DNA from: Paraspadella gotoi
Lineage: Eukaryota; Chaetognatha
Direction of reading: 5' to 3'
Assembly: GCA_051294375.1 (NCBI GenBank)
Contig: CM119264.1
Location: forward strand, 30,566,053-30,630,052
Length of the DNA stretch: 64,000 nucleotides
Numbering within the stretch: the stretch's first letter is position 1; each line of letters begins with the position of its first letter. Position numbers and translations under genes: made by a program. The notes beneath the pieces were generated by a model, which was given only the letters and a program-made list of their open reading frames with translations, had not been told where the DNA came from and did not search any database. Below, piece by piece: positions 21,990-32,870 of the stretch.

Positions 21990-23010
21990 AATTAGGAGTT
22001 GAGAAGGGGACGCTGCTTTTCGACCTGTAAGAAATGCATTAGAAGATAGGATCCATGGAGGCAGCCGTTTTTTGAGACGGCAAGGGATTAGATGAGAGAA
22101 TAGAGAGAGAGACAGGGAGAAGAGAGAGAAAGAACTGAGAGAAGAGAGAGAGGAGAGAGAGAGAGAGAGAGCAGAGAGAGAGAAAGAGGAAGAAAGAGAG
22201 AGAAATTAGGAGTTAGAAGGCGCCTGAATTTCTATTTAAAATATGAGAGGATTAGATCCATGGAGGTCACTTTGAGACGGCAAAGGATTGATAAGAAGAA
22301 GAAGAGACGACAGGAGAGAGAAAGAGAGAAAGACTGAGAGAGAGAGAGAGAGAGGAGAGAGAGACGAGAGAAGAGAGAGAGAGAAGAAGAGAGAGACAGA
22401 GAGAGAGAGAAATTAGGAGTTGAGAAGGCGCGGCTGCTATTTAAAATGATTGAGGAGGGGATTAGATCCATGGAGGCCAGACGATTTTTGAGACGCGTAA
22501 CGGCAAAAGGATTAGATGACGAGAGAGGAGAAGAGAGCAGAGAGAGAGAAAGGAGAAGACTGAGAGAGGAGAGAGAGAGAGAGGAGAGAGAGAGAGAGGG
22601 AGGTAAAAGACCTTGAAAATGAAAACGCGTGCCGGGGACGTGAGAGATAGGAATAGAGAGAATTAGGGGAGTGTTCAGAACGGTTGAACAGTCTCAAGAG
22701 GTAAGTGCGAAATCCAGGAAAGCGATAAAGAAAGAGAAAAAGGGAGAAAAAGGGAGAGAAGAGAGAGAGAGAGAAGAAGAGCAGAGAAGAGATGAGAGAG
22801 AGAGAGAGGAGAGAGAGAAGAAATCAAGATAAATATCGTAGTCAGGAGCTGAGGCGCGCGCAAGCAGAACCTNNNNNNNNNNNNNNNNNNNNNNNNNTGT
22901 CTCTCTCTCTCTCTCTCATCTAATCCTTTGCCGTCTCAAAAAACGTGCCTCCATGGATCCTAATCCCTCTCATCATTTTAAATAGAAAGCAGCGCCTTCT
23001 CAACTCCTAA
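21990..23010. repeat. GA satellite with ATTAGGAGTTGAGAAGG core; orientation flips at 22873-22897
   Basis: A core of about 100 bases (ATTAGGAGTTGAGAAGG ... TATTTAAAAT ... GGATTAGATCCATGGAGG ... TTTGAGACGGCAAAGGATTAG) lies in plus orientation at about 21993, 22205 and 22412, about 210 bases apart and separated by (GA)n. After the 25-N gap it appears reversed at 22920-23010. Noisy frames here are not genes. Confidence 0.7.
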
Positions 23011-23192
<182 letters not shown>

Positions 23193-23224
23193 GTGGCTCA
23201 AAAACTCAAAAACTCAAAAACTCA

Positions 23225-24200
23225 AAAAATTAAACATTTATTAATTCATAAATCTGAAAAGAAAAATTGAAGTAAAAAAGTATAAAAATATTTAGTTATA
23301 TAATATTCAATTTTTTTGCTAATCTTTTACCAAGTTTTTTTTTAGAACCAAACTTATCCTTCAAAATTTCCTCACCCCTCCTTCTCCTCTTCCTCCTCCT
23401 CTTCCTCCTCCTCCTTGCCTCACCTCTTCCCCAGCCCGGGACTCACCCTTCCCAACCCGAACTCAAAAGCAACTGACGCAAGTTGAAAGCTAAGGCGGCG
23501 GAAAAAGACGCATATGGAGACCCGGACTGAGGGACAGAGAGACGAAGAGAGAGAGGGACAGAGAGACGAAGAGAGAGAGGGACAGAGAGACAAAGAGAGA
23601 GAGGGACAGAGAGACGAAGAGAGAGAGGGACAGAGAGAGGGACAAGGGGGCTCAGACGGACTCTGTTGACGCGAAACCGAAATGAGAACAAATTGAAACC
23701 AGTCGGGGTTTTAAAGAAGCCGAGGAATTACTTTGTATTAAACGAGTAATATAACAGAGCATCGTTGTTTAGAATTGTCATTTCGACGAGACAAAATATT
23801 AAGAATTAACAAATTGAATCATTAATAAATAAGAATTAATTTAATTCTTAAATATTTTTCTGATGGTAAGAAGGTCAGGACGTAAAAAGAAAGATAAAAA
23901 ATAAAATAAGAAAAAATATTTAAGCTTTCTACTTTCTACTTTTTGAGGCTCGTCTTTCAAATATAAAGAATTATAAATCATAATATAAGGGAGAAGTTCT
24001 CTTATATATTTGAAAAATTATAGTATATATTCTATTATACTATTTTATTGATAGGGAAGCCAAGTATCCTGGGAGTTAATAAACTCGACTGTGAGTCTTG
24101 ATTGAAACTGCCTATTTTTTTATTAATTGTACCAATTTTATTAAACTTTACGCAAATATATATTAAATTATAATAAACAATTAATAATATATTAAATAAA
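23225..24200. other. Spacer with CCTCCT, CGAAGAGAGAGGGACAGAGAGA repeats and AT-rich DNA
   Basis: 23385-23530 mirrors 10915-11080. At 23525-23645 there is a 22-base tandem repeat built on GGGACAGAGAGACGAAGAG, about five copies. The rest, 23700-24200, is AT-rich with no gene seen. Confidence 0.6.
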
Positions 24201-24211
24201 TTCGAACTCAC

Positions 24212-24659
24212 TGTTGAAAGTAGGCGAAATCTCCTTTCCTTCTCTTCCTTCGCCCCGCAAGTCGCGATCCGCCCTCGTCCCCTTTATCCGTCTGCTCTTC
24301 CGGCAACTTTGTCGGCGCCGGATCCGGGTCTGCGACCGGCGCCGCCGCGCTCCCTTCTTGACGCCGCCAAAGTTCATCGTCCCTTTCGTCGCCGAGATGA
24401 CGTAGATCCGAGGGAGCGGGCGACGCCACCGCCCCCTCTCTCAGCTGCGAGCGGCGCGTGACGCCGCCTCGATTTTCCGCCGCAGCCGCGTTTAAAACGC
24501 CCGCTTCCGGCGGCGAACCGGCGGCGGCGGCGAAGGAGAAAGGCGGACCGGCTGCTGCTGCTGCGGCGGCGGGATTGGAGACGGATTTCTCTCCCGATCC
24601 TCCGACAGTCACGAAGCCTTGAAATGGGTTCAAAGCGACGAGGAAGCAGGTCAGCGTCA
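24212..24659 (-). CDS. Candidate internal exon, Ala/Pro-rich protein
   Basis: On the minus strand a pyrimidine tract and CATCAAG acceptor (AG at 24660-24661) open 448 bases in one frame. The exon ends with a strong donor, CAACA|GTGAGT (GT at 24210-24211). The peptide starts VTLTCFLVALNPFQGFVTVG, possibly a membrane helix or Ig-type B strand. It continues with an Ala run, a Pro/Ala linker, DLRHLGDERDDELWRRQEG, and a basic end (RKRRKGDFAYFQ). GC is high against AT-rich flanks, as expected for coding. No family is recognised. Two leading and two trailing bases imply split codons at both ends. Confidence 0.5.
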
Positions 24660-24930
24660 CTTGATGGAGGAAGAGGGAGAAGGGGAGGAAGAGGAAGCGG
24701 GGGAGGGGGAGGGAGAGGGGAGGGAGGGAGAAGATGGGAGAGGGAGAGGGAGAGGAGAGAGAAGGGAAAGAGAGAGGCGAAACGAAATCCGGTAACATGA
24801 CGGAAAAAGGACGATACGTTGTCGTCGTTGTTATCTTCGTCGTCGTCTTCTTCGTTTTCGCCGTTGTCTTCTTCGCCGTTGTCTTCGTCGTTGTTGTTGT
24901 CTTCGTCGTAGATCCCTCTTTTTATCAAAT
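24660..24930 (-). other. Purine-rich tract and acidic trinucleotide tract upstream of the exon
   Basis: 24660-24780 is G/A-rich on plus and gives the acceptor's pyrimidine tract on minus. 24810-24915 is a GTC/GTT/TTC tract. On minus one frame would encode an Asp/Glu/Asn-rich peptide (DEDNNNDEDNGEEDNGEN), which could be an upstream acidic exon but is equally explained as a microsatellite. Confidence 0.35.
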
Positions 24931-25421
24931 CCCAAATTCCAATTCGTCTTTTGTCATCGTTTTACGAATTCAATTTTCTTTCTTTTTTTAGTCGTCAACT
25001 TTTTTTCTTTCTTNNNNNNNNNNNNNNNNNNNNNNNNNNNNNNNNNNNNNNNNNNNNNNNNNNNNNNNNNNNNNNNNNNNNNNNNNNNNNNNNNNNNNNN
25101 NNNNNNNNNNNNNNNNNNNNNNNNNNNNNNNNNNNNNNNNNNNNNNNNNNNNNNNNNNNNNNNNNNNNNNNNNNNNNNNNNNNNNNNNNNNNNNNNNNNN
25201 NNNNNNNNNNNNNNNNNNNNNNNNNNNNNNNNNNNNNNNNNNNNNNNNNNNNNNNNNNNNNNNNNNNNNNNNNNNNNNNNNNNNNNNNNNNNNNNNNNNN
25301 AGGAATTATTATTGTTTTTTCTTACAACGAAAATAAATCAAATAATTTAAAATTGATGTCATAACGTCTGCCGTTACGGCAATATCATTGTTAATGTTTT
25401 GTTTTATTGTTTAATATTGTT

Positions 25422-26236
25422 NNNNNNNNNNNNNNNNNNNNNNNNNNNNNNNNNNNNNNNNNNNNNNNNNNNNNNNNNNNNNNNNNNNNNNNNNNNNNNN
25501 NNNNNNNNNNNNNNNNNNNNNNNNNNNNNNNNNNNNNNNNNNNNNNNNNNNNNNNNNNNNNNNNNNNNNNNNNNNNNNNNNNNNNNNNNNNNNNNNNNNN
25601 NNNNNNNNNNNNNNNNNNNNNNNNNNNNNNNNNNNNNNNNNNNNNNNNNNNNNNNNNNNNNNNNNNNNNNNNNNNNNNNNNNNNNNNNNNNNNNNNNNNN
25701 NNNNNNNNNNNNNNNNNNNNNNNNNNNNNNNNNNNNNNNNNNNNNNNNNNNNNNNNNNNNNNNNNNNNNNNNNNNNNNNNNNNNNNNNNNNNNNNNNNNN
25801 NNNNNNNNNNNNNNNNNNNNNNNNNNNNNNNNNNNNNNNNNNNNNNNNNNNNNNNNNNNNNNNNNNNNNNNNNNNNNNNNNNNNNNNNNNNNNNNNNNNN
25901 NNNNNNNNNNNNNNNNNNNNNNNNNNNNNNNNNNNNNNNNNNNNNNNNNNNNNNNNNNNNNNNNNNNNNNNNNNNNNNNNNNNNNNNNNNNNNNNNNNNN
26001 NNNNNNNNNNNNNNNNNNNNNNNNNNNNNNNNNNNNNNNNNNNNNNNNNNNNNNNNNNNNNNNNNNNNNNNNNNNNNNNNNNNNNNNNNNNNNNNNNNNN
26101 NNNNNNNNNNNNNNNNNNNNNNNNNNNNNNNNNNNNNNNNNNNNNNNNNNNNNNNNNNNNNNNNNNNNNNNNNNNNNNNNNNNNNNNNNNNNNNNNNNNN
26201 NNNNNNNNNNNNNNNNNNNNNNNNNNNNNNNNNNNN
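25422..26236. other. Assembly gaps (largest shown; full list in evidence)
   Basis: Runs of N occupy 1-256, 554-858, 20607-21183, 25014-25300, 25422-26236, 27145-27702, 28481-28726, 28999-29420, 35560-35802, 49952-50333, 50891-51070, 53875-54161, 54650-54844, 62999-63210 and 63476-63669. Eight further gaps are exactly 25 N: 2431-2455, 18815-18839, 22873-22897, 35413-35437, 38373-38397, 43559-43583, 45732-45756 and 55461-55485. One gap of 10 N is at 26413-26422. Many variable-length gaps interrupt CT, GA or CTTT microsatellites. The 25-N gaps look like fixed-size contig joins. No reading frame that crosses any of these gaps can be trusted. Confidence 0.99.
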
Positions 26237-26246
26237 CTTCTCTTCT

Positions 26247-26406
26247 CTTCTTCCTCGAGGTGAGTTCAAAATGTCGACGGGTGGAGATTGGAGTGAGTCT
26301 CTCTTTCCACTCTGACTCCTCTCGGTCCTCCTGATCGACCTCGTGGGGTAAGGTTATCCTAATCACGCTGGGTTGGGTCTTGGGTGGCCCGTCGGCCCGG
26401 GGCGTC
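26247..26406 (-). other. Short island between gaps with weak coding potential
   Basis: A minus-strand frame of about 55 residues (PSVIRITLPHEVDQEDREES ... PISTRRHFELTSRKK) is open across the island, and a plus-strand CGAG|GTGAGT donor-like site lies at 26259-26264. Without flanking sequence neither can be confirmed. Confidence 0.2.
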
Positions 26407-26459
26407 TCTCTCNNNNNNNNNNTCTCTCTCATATTTTCTCACTGTTCACATCATCACAG

Positions 26460-26642
26460 ATGAATGAAACCCGGAAACAGAGGAAAGGATTAAGGAAGAG
26501 GATTCCGGAAGAGGAAGAAGATTCTGGAATGATTTCGAACGGGATTTTGGAAGCCAAATCCAGAAAAGGAACAATAGTTTCCGGAAGAGGAAAAGAGGAA
26601 GGTGGTAGGAAAGTGATAATCAATAACACGCTTTTTGTGTAG
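26460..26642 (+). CDS. Candidate terminal exon, basic/acidic low-complexity C-terminus
   Basis: A pyrimidine tract (TCTCTCATATTTTCTCACTG) and TTCACATCATCACAG acceptor lead into about 60 codons ending in TAG at 26640-26642. The peptide (NETRKQRKGLRKRIPEEEE ... KEEGGRKVIINNTLFV) is Lys/Arg/Glu-rich and could be a charged C-terminal tail. AT-rich DNA follows, consistent with a 3' UTR, but no clear AATAAA is seen before 26785. The first ATG at 26460 directly follows the acceptor, so it could also be a start. No family is recognised. Confidence 0.4.
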   Translation: MNETRKQRKGLRKRIPEEEEDSGMISNGILEAKSRKGTIVSGRGKEEGGRKVIINNTLFV

Positions 26643-26805
26643 ATGTTTTATACGGCATGTTTTTAAAATTATAAGATTGTTTTAGTACAAAATTCAAGGA
26701 TTAGTGATGTTTATTGCACATATATTTTACTCTTGTAAATATAGATACATGATTATACGGAAATGAACCGCATAAAAAAATCATAGCGGCGCAACAATTT
26801 GAACT

Positions 26806-27039
26806 AGTTTCTCTTACTCGCGGAGCAATTCTGTAAGTCACTTTTTGGTCGGTCTGTCCATCGGACTGTCCCACTTACGTTAAAATTGCTCATAGCTCCC
26901 CTAGGAAAAAAAACCTCAAATCTAAGTGACTACCAGCGCCGCCTTCAGGAAATCACAAAACTATAAAGAATAAAAGACAGAATTCCGATGCAGTGCGTGT
27001 CATAAATAGATGGGCTAAGAAAGTCACTGCGGCGCAACA
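26806..27039 (+). mobile_element. Hairpin-ended GTCK repeat, copy A
   Basis: Left end is a degenerate TTACTCGCGGAGCAA. GTAAGTCACTTTTTGGTCGG and GTCTGTCC follow, then a middle holding CGCCGCCTTCAGGAA and AAAGAATAAAAGACAG. Right end is AAGTCACTGCGGCGCAACA. The same parts occur in the same order at 48574-48915 and reversed at 53364-53757. A stray right-end motif GCGGCGCAACA also occurs at 26786-26796. No protein frame is present, so the element is non-autonomous. Confidence 0.7.
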
Positions 27040-27110
27040 TAATGGATGAACCGATCGTGTTTTCTTGTACTAGGAGAATTCTCTCTCATTTCTCATTCCT
27101 TATTTTCGAT

Positions 27111-27144
<34 letters not shown>

Positions 27145-27702
27145 NNNNNNNNNNNNNNNNNNNNNNNNNNNNNNNNNNNNNNNNNNNNNNNNNNNNNNNN
27201 NNNNNNNNNNNNNNNNNNNNNNNNNNNNNNNNNNNNNNNNNNNNNNNNNNNNNNNNNNNNNNNNNNNNNNNNNNNNNNNNNNNNNNNNNNNNNNNNNNNN
27301 NNNNNNNNNNNNNNNNNNNNNNNNNNNNNNNNNNNNNNNNNNNNNNNNNNNNNNNNNNNNNNNNNNNNNNNNNNNNNNNNNNNNNNNNNNNNNNNNNNNN
27401 NNNNNNNNNNNNNNNNNNNNNNNNNNNNNNNNNNNNNNNNNNNNNNNNNNNNNNNNNNNNNNNNNNNNNNNNNNNNNNNNNNNNNNNNNNNNNNNNNNNN
27501 NNNNNNNNNNNNNNNNNNNNNNNNNNNNNNNNNNNNNNNNNNNNNNNNNNNNNNNNNNNNNNNNNNNNNNNNNNNNNNNNNNNNNNNNNNNNNNNNNNNN
27601 NNNNNNNNNNNNNNNNNNNNNNNNNNNNNNNNNNNNNNNNNNNNNNNNNNNNNNNNNNNNNNNNNNNNNNNNNNNNNNNNNNNNNNNNNNNNNNNNNNNN
27701 NN

Positions 27703-28257
27703 CCTCTGTCTTTCATTTTATGTAAGTTGCCTTCTTTCTTCCTTTTTGCTTTGGTTTATTGCAGTAATTAACCTAAAAAAAAGAATAAATGAGAAAATAA
27801 ATTAGAATGTTATCTTTAACTATGAAGGCGGGGCAGGGCATAAACATAGACGTTTTTGAACGTAATGCTAAAATACGTTACCCGCTCTTTACTCAACTTC
27901 CCTTTATTTTAAAATATTATACATTTTTTATTAATGTTTTTCTTTTGCCATGATTTTTTAACCAAATAATTTTTTTTCTTCATTCATATCGATTGTGTTT
28001 CATCTTTTTTAAAAAAAATTTATGCGTAAAAGCGAGATTTTCAAAGGCCGCAATAATTTGTAGAACATTTTTATTTAAGTTTCACTTTGAGTCTTACATG
28101 TTTTAAATTAGTTATTACTTACTACTTTATTTCTGCGGTTTTAAGACTTTTCTATTTTTTTTTTCATTTTACTTTTTTCCCCCTAAATTCTCTCGATCCA
28201 ATTCAAATTCTTTGGAACCCAAATTTAAATGAAAAGAATAGATTTTTTTGTTTTCCT

Positions 28258-28312
<55 letters not shown>

Positions 28313-28448
28313 CTCAAGCCTCTGATTGTCATCTTGGTAGTAAACAAATGATACAAAAGACAAACGCTTATTTTGTGCCCAAAAAAAGATAAGATAAGAA
28401 AAAAATATAATAACACGAAAGAAAAAAAAAGAAAAGAAAGGAAAAAAA

Positions 28449-28480
<32 letters not shown>
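27703..28480. other. AT-rich spacer with (CT)n and GAAA microsatellites
   Basis: No gene is seen. (CT)n lies at 28259-28308, and a GAAA run at 28445-28480 leads into a gap. 28727-28880 holds a short unique piece followed by GA-rich DNA, and a CTTT run lies at 28940-28998. Confidence 0.7.
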
Positions 28481-29420
28481 NNNNNNNNNNNNNNNNNNNN
28501 NNNNNNNNNNNNNNNNNNNNNNNNNNNNNNNNNNNNNNNNNNNNNNNNNNNNNNNNNNNNNNNNNNNNNNNNNNNNNNNNNNNNNNNNNNNNNNNNNNNN
28601 NNNNNNNNNNNNNNNNNNNNNNNNNNNNNNNNNNNNNNNNNNNNNNNNNNNNNNNNNNNNNNNNNNNNNNNNNNNNNNNNNNNNNNNNNNNNNNNNNNNN
28701 NNNNNNNNNNNNNNNNNNNNNNNNNNATGAAATAATTTTCTAGGATTTTGCGTACCTCAAACTGCAGGCGGGTTATCGAGGTTAGCCTCTCTTTGATGTG
28801 AGGGGACATGGGAAAGAGAGAGATTAGAGAGAGAGAGAGGGGGAGAGGGAGAGATAGAGAGACAGAGACAGAGAGAGAGGGCGTGGACACGTTTGATAAA
28901 GCTTTGTTGACCACACTTTCACTATTTCCTTTTTTTTTCTTTCTTTCTTTCTTTCTTTCTCTCTTATTTTCTTTCTTTCTTTCTTTCTTTCTTTCTTTNN
29001 NNNNNNNNNNNNNNNNNNNNNNNNNNNNNNNNNNNNNNNNNNNNNNNNNNNNNNNNNNNNNNNNNNNNNNNNNNNNNNNNNNNNNNNNNNNNNNNNNNNN
29101 NNNNNNNNNNNNNNNNNNNNNNNNNNNNNNNNNNNNNNNNNNNNNNNNNNNNNNNNNNNNNNNNNNNNNNNNNNNNNNNNNNNNNNNNNNNNNNNNNNNN
29201 NNNNNNNNNNNNNNNNNNNNNNNNNNNNNNNNNNNNNNNNNNNNNNNNNNNNNNNNNNNNNNNNNNNNNNNNNNNNNNNNNNNNNNNNNNNNNNNNNNNN
29301 NNNNNNNNNNNNNNNNNNNNNNNNNNNNNNNNNNNNNNNNNNNNNNNNNNNNNNNNNNNNNNNNNNNNNNNNNNNNNNNNNNNNNNNNNNNNNNNNNNNN
29401 NNNNNNNNNNNNNNNNNNNN

Positions 29421-29980
29421 CTCCATTTACAAGTTACGAGGAAAAAAATAATTTTTCTGGATCGGTGAGTCACCCTGGGCCAAACCGAATTGCCAAATGA
29501 TTTTTGGGTTTGCTTGAAGGCAAACTTTGCAGGAGCTTTAATAAAATATAGGTTTTCTAACATCATAGATACAAATGAACCTTAAAACTTTTAATTAACA
29601 AAATTTACGCTACTTTGAAAAGTGTTTGTATTTTAGACAATAGCAAGACGTGATTTATATTAACGCGCTAAACTCAGGCAGAAAAGGAAGTTGATGAATC
29701 TTAATCAAATTTATTGTTTGAGCTGCCTCGGTTTAATTTCATAATTGTCTTTTTGAGACGACGACCGAGAATTCAACGATGTTTTAAAAATGTTTATTGA
29801 TATTGAAATAATAGGCGACGATGTATAAAAACAGTTCCAAGTTAAAAAAACGTTAAAAACACTTTAAAAACACATTAAAAAACAACACCTTAAAAGCAAC
29901 GTGAAAACGTTTGACGTCGCGACTTTACGAGGCAACTGACTTTTCCTAAGTTTCAAACATTAAAAATAAGCCAGATATTG
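29421..29980. other. AT-rich spacer, no gene seen
   Basis: Unremarkable AT-rich DNA with a few AAAAACAC/GTTAAAAAC words near 29845-29885. No credible frame. Confidence 0.6.
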
Positions 29981-29984
29981 CCCT

Positions 29985-30074
29985 TTCTTCTTCTTCTTCT
30001 TCTTCTTCTTCTTCTTCTTCTTCTTCTTCTTCTTCTTCTTCTTCTTCTTCTTCTTCTTCTTCTTCTTCTTCTTC
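29985..30074. repeat. (TTC)n microsatellite, about 30 units
   Basis: A pure TTC run. It encodes poly-Leu on plus or poly-Lys on minus. An adjoining CpG-rich patch (30080-30165) extends the minus frame with MAFAVANAGVAVGEGRLDVR; the patch has a TATATAAA-like string beyond it on the minus strand. Coding is not convincing. Confidence 0.9.
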
Positions 30075-30439
30075 ATAATCGTAATTCTCTTCCGTCGGAC
30101 GTCGAGCCGTCCTTCCCCAACGGCGACGCCCGCGTTGGCCACCGCGAACGCCAATACATTTATATAAAACGGTTAATAAAAAAAAATCTTTTTTAATGTT
30201 TTTTAGTCAACTTTTTACTACAGGATATAGCAAAATAAAGTTTAGTCGTTGTATGTTTTTTTTTGATTTTTTTTTGGTAAAGTTTAAGTTGTATGATTTC
30301 TAAATATGAGTAAAAAGGCATCGATATTTTCAAACAGATTTTACTTTATAGTGATCCCCGTCGCGTTTGGTAAATATTTGAAAAGCTGAAGTGGGTCTTT
30401 TGGAAAAAAAAATGAAGTCTTGATCGAAAAGTTTGGGCA

Positions 30440-31310
30440 GGAATAGAAGATAATTAACTGGATTTCTGTCTAAAATCTCTCTCTGTTTTCCTCACATCTC
30501 TCTCTCTCTCTCTCTCTATCTCTCATCTTCTCTCTCTCTCTCTCTTCTCTCGTCTATCTCTCTCTTTCTCTCTCTCTTCTTATTCTCATCTCTCCATACT
30601 CTTCCCTCTATCTTTCCTCAGTAGACCTCGATTGGTTTTTCCCATTGAAACGAGATGATGTATCCCATTCAAACTTCATCGATTTCCCATTCAATTTCCA
30701 TTGTTCCGAAAATTGATTTTCTCCGTCTGGGAACATTTTTTGATTTTGGGTCCCGAAAATTAAAAAAAAAAGAAAAGGAAAGATTTTTACGGATGAATCT
30801 TTTTTTTCCTTTTTTCTTTTTTTCGAACTTCACCACTAAATTCGTGTGATCTTCTCAACTTGCGGCCTTATTTTCTAAAAGCGCCCTTTTTCACTTCATC
30901 TAAATTTAAAATTTTGTTTATTATCAGGTTGAAGATTAACTTAAAGAATTTGGTCGGAAACTCAGTCAAGGGATTTGGGTTAGATCACAGATTAAAAGAT
31001 TCGGGTTAGTGAATTGTGTAAAAATATTAAGGTTAAATAATAAAGTTTAAAATTCAATTCAAGCAATATCAAGAACATGAAATGGGTTGCTTTCGAAAAA
31101 TAGAGCCCAAAAACGTTCAAATTTGCTCGATCGCTATCAGCGCCGCTCCACGGTGCCTCAGACCTCCAGGAAAAAAAAAATTTCAAAAATCGAGTGAAAA
31201 AGTCATGTCATCGATTTCGATTTGATAGGTTAACTGATAACTAGATGGTCTTGCGGCTTTTGACCAGAAAAGATCGCTAAAAACTCGTAACCTTTCTTTC
31301 TTTTCTCTTT
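30440..31310. repeat. 0.87-kb block, clean copy of 37440-38372
   Basis: Begins with a CT-rich tract, then GTAGACCTCGATTGGTTT, CTTCTCAACTTGCGGCCTTA, GGTTAGATCACAGATTA and TAACTAGATGGTCTTGCGGC, each recurring in order near 37.6-38.3 kb. No gene is evident: frames are short and the block is AT-rich. The distant copy carries many extra bases. Confidence 0.75.
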
Positions 31311-31549
31311 AACTTTTCTTTTACTCCTCTAAATATAAATTATTTTTTATTTTGCCAACTGCCATTTTCCATATAGCTATGGTCAACTTGCATAAAATGA
31401 TACGGCGTTCGAAGCTATTGGTCTCACCTTGGATATGTGCATAAGGAAAATTTTATTTTTTCATATGTATTAAGTAATATATTTTTTTCTTAACATACTT
31501 CTTGTATTTTACATTGAAAAATTTTACAAAAACATTTTTTTTACTTTAT

Positions 31550-32090
31550 GTCACTCGTTTAACCAGGTTTATCACTGCTGGTAATTTCTATTTGTTTTAT
31601 TAGATAAAGGAATGTTTAGTTAGTATGTGTTTGATGCGATTCATTGCGATTTTTAAAATTAAGAGAGAATTTGATTTTTTCAAAATCAGGTATTCAACAC
31701 AGACATTCGCGCAAAATATATAAGAAATTAACTACATTTCAAGATTTAAAAGTTTTTATTGCAGTTACTCGTTTAAACAGGTTTATCTATTATTTAAAAA
31801 TTGATAATAGTGTTTATTAGTTTAGTAATCGGTTTTGGCTATTATGGTCTGTTGCGTTTTTGCGGTTTTGAGTTATAATGGAGAAATGTGCCTTACCAGT
31901 GGACAAGTCAATCACCAAAAATAACAAAGAAAGAACTAGGTTTTCCCAATTTCTTATCTGACTTTGATGTATTGGTTTACCCAGGTTTATCTTAATTAAG
32001 AATCATATTCATGTTGAACAGTTAGCTTAGTGATTTACATTAGTCAGGTAAAGGGGATTTGTAGCGATTTTGAATTTTAAGAAAGAAAAG
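31550..32090. repeat. Three diverged tandem repeats, period about 210 bases
   Basis: The string ACTCGTTTAAACAGGTTTATC or a variant recurs near 31553, 31766 and 31971. Each is followed by a TTAGT...GCGATTTTTAAAATTAAG-like tail. The copies are strongly diverged, so the array is old. No gene. Confidence 0.55.
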
Positions 32091-32870
32091 AAGGTTTTCA
32101 ATGTACTTCTCAATCATCTCAGAAGAACGAATAGATATAACGAGAGTTTTCTTGTTGCACCACGAGTACTTGGGTCGGTTGGTATAATGTGTTGTCTGTT
32201 TATCTCTTTGTCGTTTTAAAGGCTTATAGCAAGGTAAGGAAGGTATGTACATAAGACCTTTCATTAGCATATTGTCATACTGTGTGCAGTCACGTGATCA
32301 ACCGAGAGAAATTGACTGACTTCGAAATATAAATGCGTATAACTTAAGATAGGAATCCTGACATGTCCTCATGTTGTCCCTTTGTCCTGTAATTACGACC
32401 AGACGTAAGTATTCGACTTTGCTTATTGCTTTTCCCTTCTCCCTGCCACAGCGGCATTGGAAATATGAATAGAAAATTAAACTTCTCTAATCTACACTAG
32501 GAACTTAACGCCATATCATTCGTATTCGTATTAACATTTCTTGACCTTGTCTATAAAATGATCATAACTAGAATGAAATTAAATTAATAACGAGACAATT
32601 ATTTACTAAAAATGACTCAAATATTGATACAACCAATATACTTCTACGAGTAACTTCTGTTAGATCGAAATAATTCAAAAAAAATTTCAATTTGTAATTC
32701 TTATTCTATTTTTCACTTGTCAAATAATTGAATCAAAACATTTTAAAATGAAAATCAAAAAAACAAAAACCGAATTGCGATTTGAAAAGAGTAAAATACA
32801 ATGTAAACTAAAAGTTAAAAATTCAGACTAAACTAACAATTATTTTAAAAATTATATATTATATTAGGCT
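32091..32870. other. AT-rich spacer, no gene seen
   Basis: A 76-residue minus-strand frame at 32040-32270 has no recognisable motif. The remainder is AT-rich with no structure I could identify. Confidence 0.55.

Noticed and set aside
29960-30154. Poly-lysine protein with an alanine/valine-rich start
   Set aside because: Most of it is the (TTC)n run read backwards; the remaining 27 residues have no support.
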